This document shows, one piece after another, positions 24,400-32,052 of a stretch of DNA of 64,000 bases (position 1 is its first letter; each line of letters opens with the position of its first letter). The position numbers were made by a program, and so were the translations under genes. The notes under the pieces are model-generated. The model saw nothing but the letters and a program-made list of their open reading frames with translations. It did not search any database and had not been told where the DNA came from. Source of the stretch: Nitrospirota bacterium (GTDB taxonomy: Bacteria; Nitrospirota; Thermodesulfovibrionia; Thermodesulfovibrionales; Dissulfurispiraceae); the NCBI GenBank assembly GCA_023476565.1, contig JAMCVZ010000037.1, positions 1 to 64,000 on the forward strand, read 5' to 3'.

Positions 24400-25236
24400 A
24401 TGAAAACGAAAATCTTTCTGCTGCTCCCTCTTTTATTATCTATCCCTGTATCTCCATCATTTGCTGAACTCGATCTCGATCAGGAAGTGCTCATTATCCC
24501 CGATACCCACAACGAGAAGCCGTATATATGGCATGTGCTGAAGAGCCCGAAGGACTTTGAGCTCGTTATGGATTATCCCGGCGCAACTGCCGGAAAGGAT
24601 ACCGCATATACATTCGGCATCAACCGGAAGCAAGGAGAGGACATAAGCGATATGCATGTGTTTATCACGGATGACGACCTGCATGCGTACAAGCACGTTC
24701 GCCCTGAGGCTGCAGGCGAAAACTATAAGTTCGTTTATAATGCGCCATGGGCCGGCAAATACCGTTTTGAGATCGTTTTTAAAACACCGAAGGGATGGGT
24801 AAATTTAAGGAAGGACATCAGGATCAAGGGTGAGAGAAGGAAGGAAGACAGTGAAGGGAAAGAGATAGATGAGGGGTATGGAATAAAGGTCAAACTCATC
24901 CCTGAAAAAATATACTCGGAACATGTAGGCACAGTGCTCTACGAGATAAGTTATCAGGGGAAGCCGTTAAAAGAACTGGAAAAGATAGACGGTCTCGATA
25001 TGCAGGCCGCAGCGTGGGATGAAGATCTCAAGGAGTTTATCTATGCAATTCCCAGGCAAAATCTCGGCGGCCCGGAAGTCGCAGTGAGCTTTGTATTTAT
25101 GAGGCCCGGAAAACATGCGATTTTCGCGGAATTCAAGCATAACGGGAAGTTGCGAAAGATTGACATGGTCGTAGACGTCCTTGAAGAGCTGAGAGTGGAC
25201 CCCAATTCGATTGAGAATATCAAGCCTTCCGAATAA
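24400..25236 (+). CDS. Hypothetical periplasmic protein, YtkA-like beta domains
   Basis: This protein has 278 residues from the ATG at 24400 (gaggt just before it; a GTG two codons earlier is less likely). A signal peptide spans about 1-21. The N-terminal half (about 35-145) reads like an immunoglobulin-type YtkA/FixH domain, with SDMHVFITDDDLHAYKHVRPE (Met, His and Asp potential metal ligands) and WAGKYRFEIVFKTPKGW. The second half has a similar pattern ending with GKHAIFAEFKHNGK. It follows the polyferredoxin by 7 bases and closes the cluster. It may be a metal- or redox-carrier partner, but no exact family is assigned. Confidence 0.55.
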   Translation: MKTKIFLLLPLLLSIPVSPSFAELDLDQEVLIIPDTHNEKPYIWHVLKSPKDFELVMDYPGATAGKDTAYTFGINRKQGEDISDMHVFITDDDLHAYKHVRPEAAGENYKFVYNAPWAGKYRFEIVFKTPKGWVNLRKDIRIKGERRKEDSEGKEIDEGYGIKVKLIPEKIYSEHVGTVLYEISYQGKPLKELEKIDGLDMQAAAWDEDLKEFIYAIPRQNLGGPEVAVSFVFMRPGKHAIFAEFKHNGKLRKIDMVVDVLEELRVDPNSIENIKPSE

Positions 25237-25561
25237 AAGCTGCAAGATACCGGTAATCTCTTCCGTCATGGGGGCATCAGCCGGCCATCTTTTATTTCAC
25301 CCGTATGCAACGCCTGGATGTTCCCTTAAGAATATTGCCGAGGGTGGAAAAAACTTCAACAGCAAGATTTCATGTTTCCGTGAAGTAAAGAAAAAGAAAA
25401 GGACCGGGTGAACTCCCCGCCCTTTTGGACAGGAAGTTCAACGGTCGCACTCAAAAACAGAGGGAGCCTTTAGCTGCGGAAGCGCACAGGACAATGAACA
25501 CATCGTCCGTACCGGGTTGAGCTCTTTGCGTAGCAGATTGGCCCAATGCCTCAATCATTTT
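25237..25561. other. Convergent intergenic region with a bidirectional terminator
   Basis: This 325-base gap lies between convergent genes. A hairpin (AAAAGG...CCTTTT with inner GGG/CCC, 25397-25426) has T residues on either strand and may end both transcripts. The T-rich tail is better on the minus strand. No coding sequence with a plausible start is seen. Confidence 0.5.
25397..25426 (-). terminator. Probable terminator between convergent genes
   Basis: AAAAGG-ACC-GGG pairs with CCC-CG-CCCTTTT around a TGAACT loop. Read on the minus strand the stem is followed by TTTTCTTTTTC, which fits termination of the osmC transcript 136 bases after its stop. On the plus strand only four T residues follow. 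Confidence 0.6.
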
Positions 25562-26092
25562 CTACACGACCTCCAAAATGCTCTCAATCTTCACCGGCCT
25601 TGCCAGGGTTATGCCCACAGGAGATGTGCCGACGATATGCTCATGGAGAGCCCTGAGTGTCTTTTCGTCTGCATCCGCCTTGACCTTTACCTTAGCAGTG
25701 ATAGTCTTGAAACCGGGCAATTTATCCATATGGAGCTTTTCAGGCGCCTCGAGCCCGAGGAAGCCCGGAAGGTCTATTTCACCCTCAAGATCGATTTTGA
25801 TATCGTTAAGCTTTATGCCCCGCACTGCAGCGTTCATGGCGTACCCTATGGTGAGGCATGCGCCATAAGCCTGGAGGACCATCTCAACCGGATTGGCTGC
25901 TGTATTGGTCCCGCAAAGCATTTCAGGCTCGTCTGCAAGCAAGGTAAAATCCCGGGAACAGGTCTCGACCTTAAACCCCCCTTTCCATGCGGTTGAGGCC
26001 TTCCATACTGTCCTGCCTACCTCCCAATTCTGTTTGACCGTGTCGACAACCTTTAAAAGCTTTTCGATTTCCAAACCGTTTACCACTGCCAT
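25562..26092 (-). CDS. OsmC-family protein
   Basis: This protein has 176 residues when started at the ATG at 26092 with GGAGG in front; an upstream extension of 18 residues lacks a ribosome site. It has the OsmC/Ohr fold signature: an early basic-aromatic strand region, then LLADEPEMLCGTNTAANPVEMVLQAYGACLTIGYAMNAAVRGI with the two cysteines (in MLCG and GACL) expected for thiol peroxidase activity. The DPxGxxxL-like middle and the final ISPVGITLARP strand also fit. The role is probably detoxification of organic hydroperoxides or reactive sulfur compounds. Confidence 0.85.
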   Translation of the reverse strand: MAVVNGLEIEKLLKVVDTVKQNWEVGRTVWKASTAWKGGFKVETCSRDFTLLADEPEMLCGTNTAANPVEMVLQAYGACLTIGYAMNAAVRGIKLNDIKIDLEGEIDLPGFLGLEAPEKLHMDKLPGFKTITAKVKVKADADEKTLRALHEHIVGTSPVGITLARPVKIESILEVV

Positions 26093-26270
26093 ACTCGTTA
26101 CCTCCATCTTTTTTTTGTAATCATAGAGCAATTTACCTGCCAACAAATTGGAGGCCCTCGAAGTGTTTAGATATTTATAGTATATTCAAATACTTAATTA
26201 AATATCCCTCAATTAAACGACGATGATAATGCTTTTGGGGAAGTCGTCATGCTTCTTCTGCGAAGCTAAG

Positions 26271-26371
26271 GATTGCAAATTGCATAGCGGCAACTTGATT
26301 TAAAAAGGTATTGAATGAAAAGTTCTTTAATTTTATAGGTTTTTTGAAAAAAGCTGTGATTGCAAATTGCA
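26271..26371. promoter_or_regulatory. Two copies of GATTGCAAATTGCA
   Basis: The 14-base word GATTGCAAATTGCA occurs at 26271-26284 and 26358-26371, 87 bases apart. The region lies between the osmC start and the end of a sigma-54 activator gene. Each copy contains two TTGCAA-type half sites. They may be binding sites for an activator acting on osmC. The second copy directly follows the activator's stop codon. Confidence 0.35.
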
Positions 26372-26372
26372 A

Positions 26373-27884
26373 TTATTGCTGATAGGTTTTTAGCTTTCGC
26401 CACAAGGTAGAGGTATCCAAACCGAGGAGCTTTGCAGCCTTCTTTTTATTGCCTCCCGCAATTTTCAGAATTTTAAAGATATACTCCTTCTCTATCTTTT
26501 CAAGTGTCCAGTCCTTTTTATAATCAAAATTAATTGTAGAAACCTCTACCGGCAAGTCTTCCCTGAGTATCTCATCTGTTTCAGCAATAACAACAGCTCT
26601 CTCTATGGTATTTTCAAGCTCCCTGATATTTCCGGGCCAGGGATAATTTATCAATGCCTCCAGAGCATCATCTGAAATTTTTCTTATGTTTTTCTCCATT
26701 CTCTTGTTGAATTTATTGAGAAAGTACCTGACCAGCAAGTGAATGTCCTCTGCTCTTTCCCTGAGCGGTGGAAGTTCAATCCTTATTACGTTCAACCGGT
26801 AATAAAGGTCCTCCCTGAACAGCTTTTCTTTTACTGCATCTGCAAGCCTCTGGTTAGTAGCGGCAATGATCCTTACATCAACGGTTACGGGCTGTGTGCC
26901 TCCGACCTTTAAAAATGTCCTGTCCTGAAGAACCCTTAGAAGCTTTACCTGCAAGTTTTTTGTCATAGCTTCGACTTCGTCGAGAAAGATGGTGCCGTTA
27001 TCTGCTGCCTCGAAAAGCCCCTTCTTATCAGTGTTTGCACCGGTGAAGGCGCCTTTTAAATACCCGAAAAGTTCTGATTCCAGCAGGCTTTCAGGCAATG
27101 CGGCGCAATTGACTGCAAGAAAGGGCTTTCCCCGTCTTATGCTGTTAAAATGAATTGCCCGTGCGATGAGTTCTTTGCCTGTACCGCTTTCTCCGTATAT
27201 CAATATACTTGATGGGACGTCCGTTATCTTTTTTACCGTATCGAGGATAGTCGTCATTTCAGGACTGTTCGCGATTATCCCCTCGAAGTTGTAGTATCTC
27301 CCTGTTGCTTCTGCTTCTTTTCTCGTATTTTCAAATATGAGTGCGTTTTCAATTGCAAGGCCGATGGGCAGGGTTGCGGCCCGGAGTATATCCAGGAGCT
27401 CCTGGTCAGGAGTATATGGGGTATGGGTAATAACACATAAAACGCCGACCACCTTCCCTTTTGCCTTCAAAGGCAGGCCCGCGTAAAACTCCATGTCCTC
27501 TTTTTTGAGAAGTCCCCGGGTGAATCTCGGGTCCGAGGAGGCCTTTTCAAAGATGACTACCTCTTTATTGCATTGCGCAATGTTGCCGCACATGCATTCA
27601 CCAACCCTGACTCTGTTTTCACTGAGATCTTTTACCACTTCGTCAGAGAGGTTTTTAAAAGATACGGGAACCATCTCCAGGGTCTTCTCATCAATCACAT
27701 AGATGACCCCCGCATCAACGCCCATGAAGTTCATTACCCTTTCGAGGACATTGTCAAGAATTGTCTTTAAATCAAGAGACTTACCGACAGTTATAGCAAT
27801 TTCGTACAGAATGGAAAGTTTCTTGTTATGTTTTTCCGCTGTCTGTGACATTAACGGATTTTCATTCATTATCCATTGTATCAT
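26373..27884 (-). CDS. Sigma-54-dependent activator with GAF domain
   Basis: This 503-residue protein has an N-terminal GAF domain (about 25-170). Its AAA+ core has Walker A GESGTGKE (about 225), the contact loop GAFTGA (about 295), and Walker B TIFLDEVEAM. A Fis-type HTH lies at the end (GNKKKAAKLLGLDTSTLWRKL). This is the NorR/FhlA/NifA layout. The GAF domain holds two cysteines in GECMCGNIAQCNKE, a pattern known in GAF sensors that bind metal or an Fe-S cluster (inference). It probably senses a redox signal and activates nearby promoters; osmC downstream on the same strand is a candidate. Confidence 0.88.
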   Translation of the reverse strand: MIQWIMNENPLMSQTAEKHNKKLSILYEIAITVGKSLDLKTILDNVLERVMNFMGVDAGVIYVIDEKTLEMVPVSFKNLSDEVVKDLSENRVRVGECMCGNIAQCNKEVVIFEKASSDPRFTRGLLKKEDMEFYAGLPLKAKGKVVGVLCVITHTPYTPDQELLDILRAATLPIGLAIENALIFENTRKEAEATGRYYNFEGIIANSPEMTTILDTVKKITDVPSSILIYGESGTGKELIARAIHFNSIRRGKPFLAVNCAALPESLLESELFGYLKGAFTGANTDKKGLFEAADNGTIFLDEVEAMTKNLQVKLLRVLQDRTFLKVGGTQPVTVDVRIIAATNQRLADAVKEKLFREDLYYRLNVIRIELPPLRERAEDIHLLVRYFLNKFNKRMEKNIRKISDDALEALINYPWPGNIRELENTIERAVVIAETDEILREDLPVEVSTINFDYKKDWTLEKIEKEYIFKILKIAGGNKKKAAKLLGLDTSTLWRKLKTYQQ

Positions 27885-27965
27885 TTCCCGCCTTGCAAAA
27901 GAAAACAGGATGGTCTGATTCTTGCTGGATGAATAAGCAAAATCTCATGGGTGAAGGAGTAAGGT

Positions 27966-28202
27966 ATGTATAGTAATGAGGCGAATATCATTCTCGATGT
28001 CAAAGGGCTCCATTGCCCAATGCCGGTCTTAAAAACAAAAAAAGCGATAGATGCACTGGAGCCTGAGCAGGTACTTGAGGTGCATGCCACCGATCCTGCT
28101 TCAAAGGCTGACATCCCTGCTCTCCTGAGCAGGTTGGGGCACCAGCTTGTCGGGCTGAAAGAAGAAGAGGGCGTACTTTCCTTCCTGATTAAAAAGAAAT
28201 AA
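27966..28202 (+). CDS. TusA/SirA-like sulfur carrier
   Basis: This 78-residue protein has the TusA signature LDVKGLHCPMPVLKTKKAID, in which the Cys of CPMP carries a persulfide. The remaining beta-alpha-beta fold and length are normal for the family. It may deliver sulfur in tRNA thiolation, molybdenum cofactor synthesis or oxidation of sulfur compounds; context does not decide. It is transcribed away from the GAF sigma-54 activator and stands alone. Confidence 0.88.
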   Translation: MYSNEANIILDVKGLHCPMPVLKTKKAIDALEPEQVLEVHATDPASKADIPALLSRLGHQLVGLKEEEGVLSFLIKKK

Positions 28203-28596
28203 TTGAAGATTTTTTGCAGGTGAGGGATGAGGCCCGGCATATTGGTCAATACCGGCGCTTATTAATTGCTCCATGCAGAAAAGTACAGGCCATCCGCAAG
28301 CATTCAATTTTGAATATTTCATGAAAAGTTCTTCCCGAATCCAGCGATAAAAATTGTCATTGCGAGGGAAACGAAGCAAGCTCGCCTTTTCCGATAAGAT
28401 TGCCACTCAATGACAGCAATAACAATAACAATATGTTGATTCAGTTATTGCCGGATTTGGGTTCTTATGGTCTCCATTGAACAAAAACCGCCCGAAAAAA
28501 ATACGGGAATCTTCATATTGTTTTCAAGATTGTGCTATAGAATAGGCGTCAGGAGGCAACCGGACTGCCCTGATATTTTCGAATGGAGGTGATGGT
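28203..28596. other. Intergenic region with GTCATTGCGAG-family repeat
   Basis: In this 394-base gap, positions 28356-28414 hold a degraded copy of the GTCATTGCGAG inverted repeat, and a TATTG/CAATA dyad lies near 28240. A CTATAGAATA stretch near 28536 could be a -10 region for the metal operon. A good -35 is not clear. No gene is seen. Confidence 0.45.
28356..28414. repeat. GTCATTGCGAG-family inverted repeat, copy 2
   Basis: GTCATTGCGAGGGAAACGAAG opens the element and an imperfect complement (AGATTGCCACTCAATGAC) closes it at 28414. The inner part has diverged compared with the copy at 2767-2860. Confidence 0.65.
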
Positions 28597-29034
28597 ATGA
28601 GGCCGTATGGTCGCAATTTACTTATCATTGCAACAGTTATGCTTTTCTCAGTAAGCACGGGTGAAGCAGCGTCACAGAAAACTGGAAAAGGCATAAGCTC
28701 TTCAAAAGATGTTCATGCTCAGAAAGATGAGTCCCTCAGAAAAGGAGAGCGGAGGGCCACTCTTGACCCCGGGCTTTTTAATGAGCCGCGCATCAGGCGG
28801 GCATATCAGATTGCACAAGAGATCCCGTGGGTGCTGGACAGTATTCATTGTTACTGCATGTGCGCGGAATCTCCTGTTTTTAAACATAAGAGCTTACTGA
28901 GCTGTTATGTTGACACCCATGCGGCAGCGTGAGATATTTGCCTGGGGGAGGCCCTGCGGGCCTTCGAGCTTTACAAAAAAGGGTATTCCGTCAGGATGAT
29001 ACGTGATACCGTGGAAAAGGAATTTAAAAGGTGA
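28597..29034 (+). CDS. CYCxC/PCYCGC-family protein, probable selenoprotein (UGA at 28930)
   Basis: Read through one UGA, this is a 145-residue secreted protein with a signal peptide (about 1-25). It carries the family signature HCYCMC (about residues 87-92) followed by HKSLLSCYVDTHAA. At that point relatives continue with Cys-x-Ile-Cys. Here the codon is TGA (28930-28932, residue 112), and the frame continues with D-I-C115-LGEALRAFELYKKG and ends at TGA 29032-29034, the expected length and ending. A hairpin (28947-28965, 8-bp stem with UGC loop, G at loop position 2) begins 14 bases after the UGA, within the range for a bacterial SECIS element. The result would be a U-x-x-C redox motif. It heads a metal-efflux operon. 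A nonsense mutation is the alternative. Confidence 0.72.
28947..28965 (+). promoter_or_regulatory. Candidate bacterial SECIS hairpin
   Basis: GGAGGCCC and GGGCCTTC pair (one G-U wobble) around a UGC loop. The loop starts 22 bases after the UGA at 28930-28932. Stem length, distance and a G in the first two loop positions fit the rules reported for bacterial SECIS elements. High GC content alone could also give such a hairpin. Confidence 0.5.
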
Positions 29035-29084
29035 AATTCAGTGCAATTCAGATTCAACTATTGTAGAATGGAAGGAGAAAAAAC

Positions 29085-29474
29085 ATGAAGACCTCAGCTC
29101 TGTTTATGTTAGCCCTGCTGCTCATGGCAGGCGTTGTGTATGCAAAGGATTTTGAAGTAAAGAAAAAGGTCGGAGAGTACGATATGATTGTAATGATCGA
29201 CAAGAATCCGCCTATCACCGGGGACAACAATATGGCTGTCAGAGTCAGGGACGCAGCGGGCAAAGATATCACCGATGCAAAAGTGAAAGTCGAATATTCG
29301 ATGCCTGCAATGCCGGGGATGCCCCCGATGATTTATAAAGCGGATGCCGCATTGAGCGGGAGCGAGTACAGGACAAAAGTGAACTTTCCGATGTCCGGCT
29401 CATGGAATGTAGTCATAAAAACCGCCCGGAGCGGAAAAACTGCAGCGGCGAAACTTACTGTCGATGTACGATAA
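29085..29474 (+). CDS. YtkA-like periplasmic protein
   Basis: This 129-residue protein has a signal peptide (about 1-20). The mature domain has the YtkA/FixH-like immunoglobulin fold pattern, with VRDAAGKDITDAKVKVEY and a methionine-rich loop MPAMPGMPPM (about 72-81) that could bind copper(I) or silver. It lies directly before the outer membrane factor of the CusCBA-type pump. It may act like the small CusF chaperone, although the fold is different. Confidence 0.7.
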   Translation: MKTSALFMLALLLMAGVVYAKDFEVKKKVGEYDMIVMIDKNPPITGDNNMAVRVRDAAGKDITDAKVKVEYSMPAMPGMPPMIYKADAALSGSEYRTKVNFPMSGSWNVVIKTARSGKTAAAKLTVDVR

Positions 29475-29507
29475 AATTATTTTAATGCATTAAGGAGGAT
29501 ATGCGTA

Positions 29508-30818
29508 ATGATTAAAGGGAAAAAAGAGCCGGTGACGGGGCTTGTTATTCATTGCGCACTCCTCACGGCGTTGCTCCTCGGCTTTATCGGTAACGCCCGT
29601 GCTGCGGACGGCGCCCTGAGCCTTCAGGATCTGATCAACGAGGTGGAGAACAACCATGAAGTCCTCTCCTCCGAAGCACGGGCACTGGCCTCCACCTACC
29701 GGGTCCCGCAGGCCGGGAGCCTTCCTGACCCGATGTTCATGTTCGGCTACCAGAATGAGGGATGGAAACAATATACCTATGGAAAAGCGCAAGGCGCCCA
29801 GTGGATGTATTCCGCGTCCCAGATGTTCCCTTTTCCGGGGAAGCGGGCGCTCAAGGGAGAGATGGCCTCAAAGGATGCCGAAAGCCTCGGGGCGCTGCAT
29901 AACGCCGCAAAGCTAAGGATCATCGCCCGGGTCAAAGAGCTCTACTACGACCTTTTCTTTACATATAAAAACATCGACCTCATTAAAGACAGGACGATAC
30001 TTTTCTCACGGGTTGAGGATGCGGCCCTTGCCAGATACTCGACAGGGATGGCCCCGCAGCAGGAAGTCATCATGGCGCAGACGGAGAAGTACATGCTCCT
30101 CGAAAAAGAGGAGATGCTGAAACAGAAAGTACAGTCGCTGGAAGCCATGCTTAACGCCACCGTGGGGAGGGACGTGAATGCCCCCCTCGGAAGGCCTGCT
30201 GAGGTGCTTGCCGCTCCGTACGCCCGCAGTATGGATGAATTGATTCACCTGGCATACCTGAATTCCCCCGAGATCCGCTCCAGGGAGAAGATGGCCGCCT
30301 CGGCGGAAGTGAAGGTAAAGATGGCGCAAAAGGAGTATTATCCCGACTTCACCGTTGCTGCAAGCCTCTTTAAAAGGAAAGGGGAATTCGAAGACATGTG
30401 GAGCCTTACCACCACCATTAACATCCCCCTCTACTACAGGACGAAACAGCGGCAGGCCGTCCATGAGGCCGAGGCGTCCCTTTCCGAGGCGAGGCATGAG
30501 CTTGAGGGGGCCCGCTCTATGCTCTCCTCAAGCATACGGGATAATTTCTCCATGTTCAAAACAACAGAGAGGCTTATGGATTTATATAAAAGCGGTCTGA
30601 TCCCCAAAGCATACCAGGATTTTGAACTGGCGCTTTCAGGATATGTAACGGGCAAGGTTGAAGCCATAACGACGATATCGCGGCTCAAAACGATCCTCGA
30701 CCTGGAGATTTCATACTGGAATCAATTTGCGGAAAGGGAAAAGGCGATTGCACGGCTTGAGGCGTTAACAGGAATAACAGACTCCACATCAGGGGATAAC
30801 AAAAATGAAAAGAAATAA
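29508..30818 (+). CDS. Outer membrane efflux protein (CusC/TolC family)
   Basis: This 436-residue protein has a signal peptide (about 1-30) and two OEP repeats of long helices (about 60-220 and 235-420), as in the outer membrane channels of RND pumps. SLPDPMFMFGYQNEG near residue 70 is typical of heavy-metal CusC/CzcC-type members. It starts after AAGGAGG. It overlaps the adaptor gene by 14 bases, so channel, adaptor and pump are coupled. Confidence 0.88.
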   Translation: MIKGKKEPVTGLVIHCALLTALLLGFIGNARAADGALSLQDLINEVENNHEVLSSEARALASTYRVPQAGSLPDPMFMFGYQNEGWKQYTYGKAQGAQWMYSASQMFPFPGKRALKGEMASKDAESLGALHNAAKLRIIARVKELYYDLFFTYKNIDLIKDRTILFSRVEDAALARYSTGMAPQQEVIMAQTEKYMLLEKEEMLKQKVQSLEAMLNATVGRDVNAPLGRPAEVLAAPYARSMDELIHLAYLNSPEIRSREKMAASAEVKVKMAQKEYYPDFTVAASLFKRKGEFEDMWSLTTTINIPLYYRTKQRQAVHEAEASLSEARHELEGARSMLSSSIRDNFSMFKTTERLMDLYKSGLIPKAYQDFELALSGYVTGKVEAITTISRLKTILDLEISYWNQFAEREKAIARLEALTGITDSTSGDNKNEKK

Positions 30819-32052
30819 TCTGATAATCGGCGCCGCATTGGTTTTGATTTCAGCACTCCTCTTTTTCAGCTTTTCGAAAGCAGGTTCCGGTCTGCTGCAA
30901 AAGTTTTCAAAAGACAAGTCCTCACCGGTGGCGCAGGCGCAAACAGCCCCGGGCGGACATGCAGGCCATGGGGGTGGCGCCCCCCCTCCACCCCAGCCGG
31001 AGACAAAGCCCGAGGCTAAGCCGGAGCAGACAGCCGAAGAAGCGCCGACAGTCGAGATCCCGTCTGACAAGCAGCAGTTGATAGGGGTCAAAATTGCTAC
31101 GGCAGCGGTGCGGCCTCTTCGGAAGATCATCAGAACAGTAGGACGTATCGAGTACGATGAGAAAAAGCTTGCCACTGTCAACACCAAGATTGAAGGCTGG
31201 ATCGAAAAGCTCTATGTGGATTATACGGGCAAGTATGTAAAAAAAGGTGAGCCGCTTGCTGAAGTTTACAGCCCCGAGCTCTATGCTACCCAGCAGGAAT
31301 ACCTCAACGTAGTCAAATGGACGCAGCAGAGCAAGAGTGTAAAAGAAGAACGTGTGAGCGCACTGCTCTCCAAAGATGCGGAAGCGGTGCTCGAGGCGGC
31401 AAAGCAGAGGCTGAAACTCTGGGATATATCGGAGTCCCAGATCAAGAAGATAGAGGAAAGCGGAAAGCCCATCAGGACTTTGACGCTCTACAGCCCGGTA
31501 AGCGGGTATGTCCTGCAGAAAATGGTGGTGCAGGGGATGCGGGTGATGCCCGGAGAGAAACTCTTCGACGTTGCCGACCTCTCGACAATATGGATCATTT
31601 CCGATATCTATGAATATGAGCTGCCGCTGATAAAGCCGGGGCAGACGGCAATGATCAGCCTGAGCTATTTCCCCGGCAAAGAATGGGCGTCCCGTATCGA
31701 TTATGTCTACCCTACCCTTGCAGGCGATACAAGGACGGCCAAAGTACGGTTCACCATCCCCAATCCGGGGGGGCAGCTCAAGCCCCAGATGTTCACCAAC
31801 GTTGAGGTAAAGGTCAATCTCGGCAGCAGGTTGGCCGTCCCTGAAGAGGCTGTCATCGACACAGGGGTCCGCCAGATAGTCTATGTGGACAAGGGCGATG
31901 GATATTTTGAGCCGCGGGAGGTTACTGCCGGCGTCAGGGCCGATGGCATGGTGGAAATCACAAAGGGATTGAAGGCCGGGGAGAAGGTCTCATCCGCAGC
32001 CAACTTCCTCATCGACTCGGAATCACGGCTGAAAGGCGTTGTAAAGCAATGA
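30805..32052 (+). CDS. cusB: Periplasmic adaptor of HME-RND pump (CusB-like)
   Basis: This 415-residue protein has an N-terminal anchor (about 5-24). A linker rich in His, Gly and Pro (HAGHGGGAPPPP) follows, then the CusB-type core: IGVKIATAAVRPLRKIIRTVGRIEYDE, the barrel-sandwich lipoyl halves (IEGWIEKLYVDYTGKYVKKGEPL), the helical hairpin (about 150-195) and GMRVMPGEKLFDVADLSTIWI. It connects the inner membrane pump to the outer channel. The stop overlaps the pump start (ATGA). The metal is likely Cu(I)/Ag(I), by similarity. Confidence 0.9.
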   Translation: MKRNNLIIGAALVLISALLFFSFSKAGSGLLQKFSKDKSSPVAQAQTAPGGHAGHGGGAPPPPQPETKPEAKPEQTAEEAPTVEIPSDKQQLIGVKIATAAVRPLRKIIRTVGRIEYDEKKLATVNTKIEGWIEKLYVDYTGKYVKKGEPLAEVYSPELYATQQEYLNVVKWTQQSKSVKEERVSALLSKDAEAVLEAAKQRLKLWDISESQIKKIEESGKPIRTLTLYSPVSGYVLQKMVVQGMRVMPGEKLFDVADLSTIWIISDIYEYELPLIKPGQTAMISLSYFPGKEWASRIDYVYPTLAGDTRTAKVRFTIPNPGGQLKPQMFTNVEVKVNLGSRLAVPEEAVIDTGVRQIVYVDKGDGYFEPREVTAGVRADGMVEITKGLKAGEKVSSAANFLIDSESRLKGVVKQ

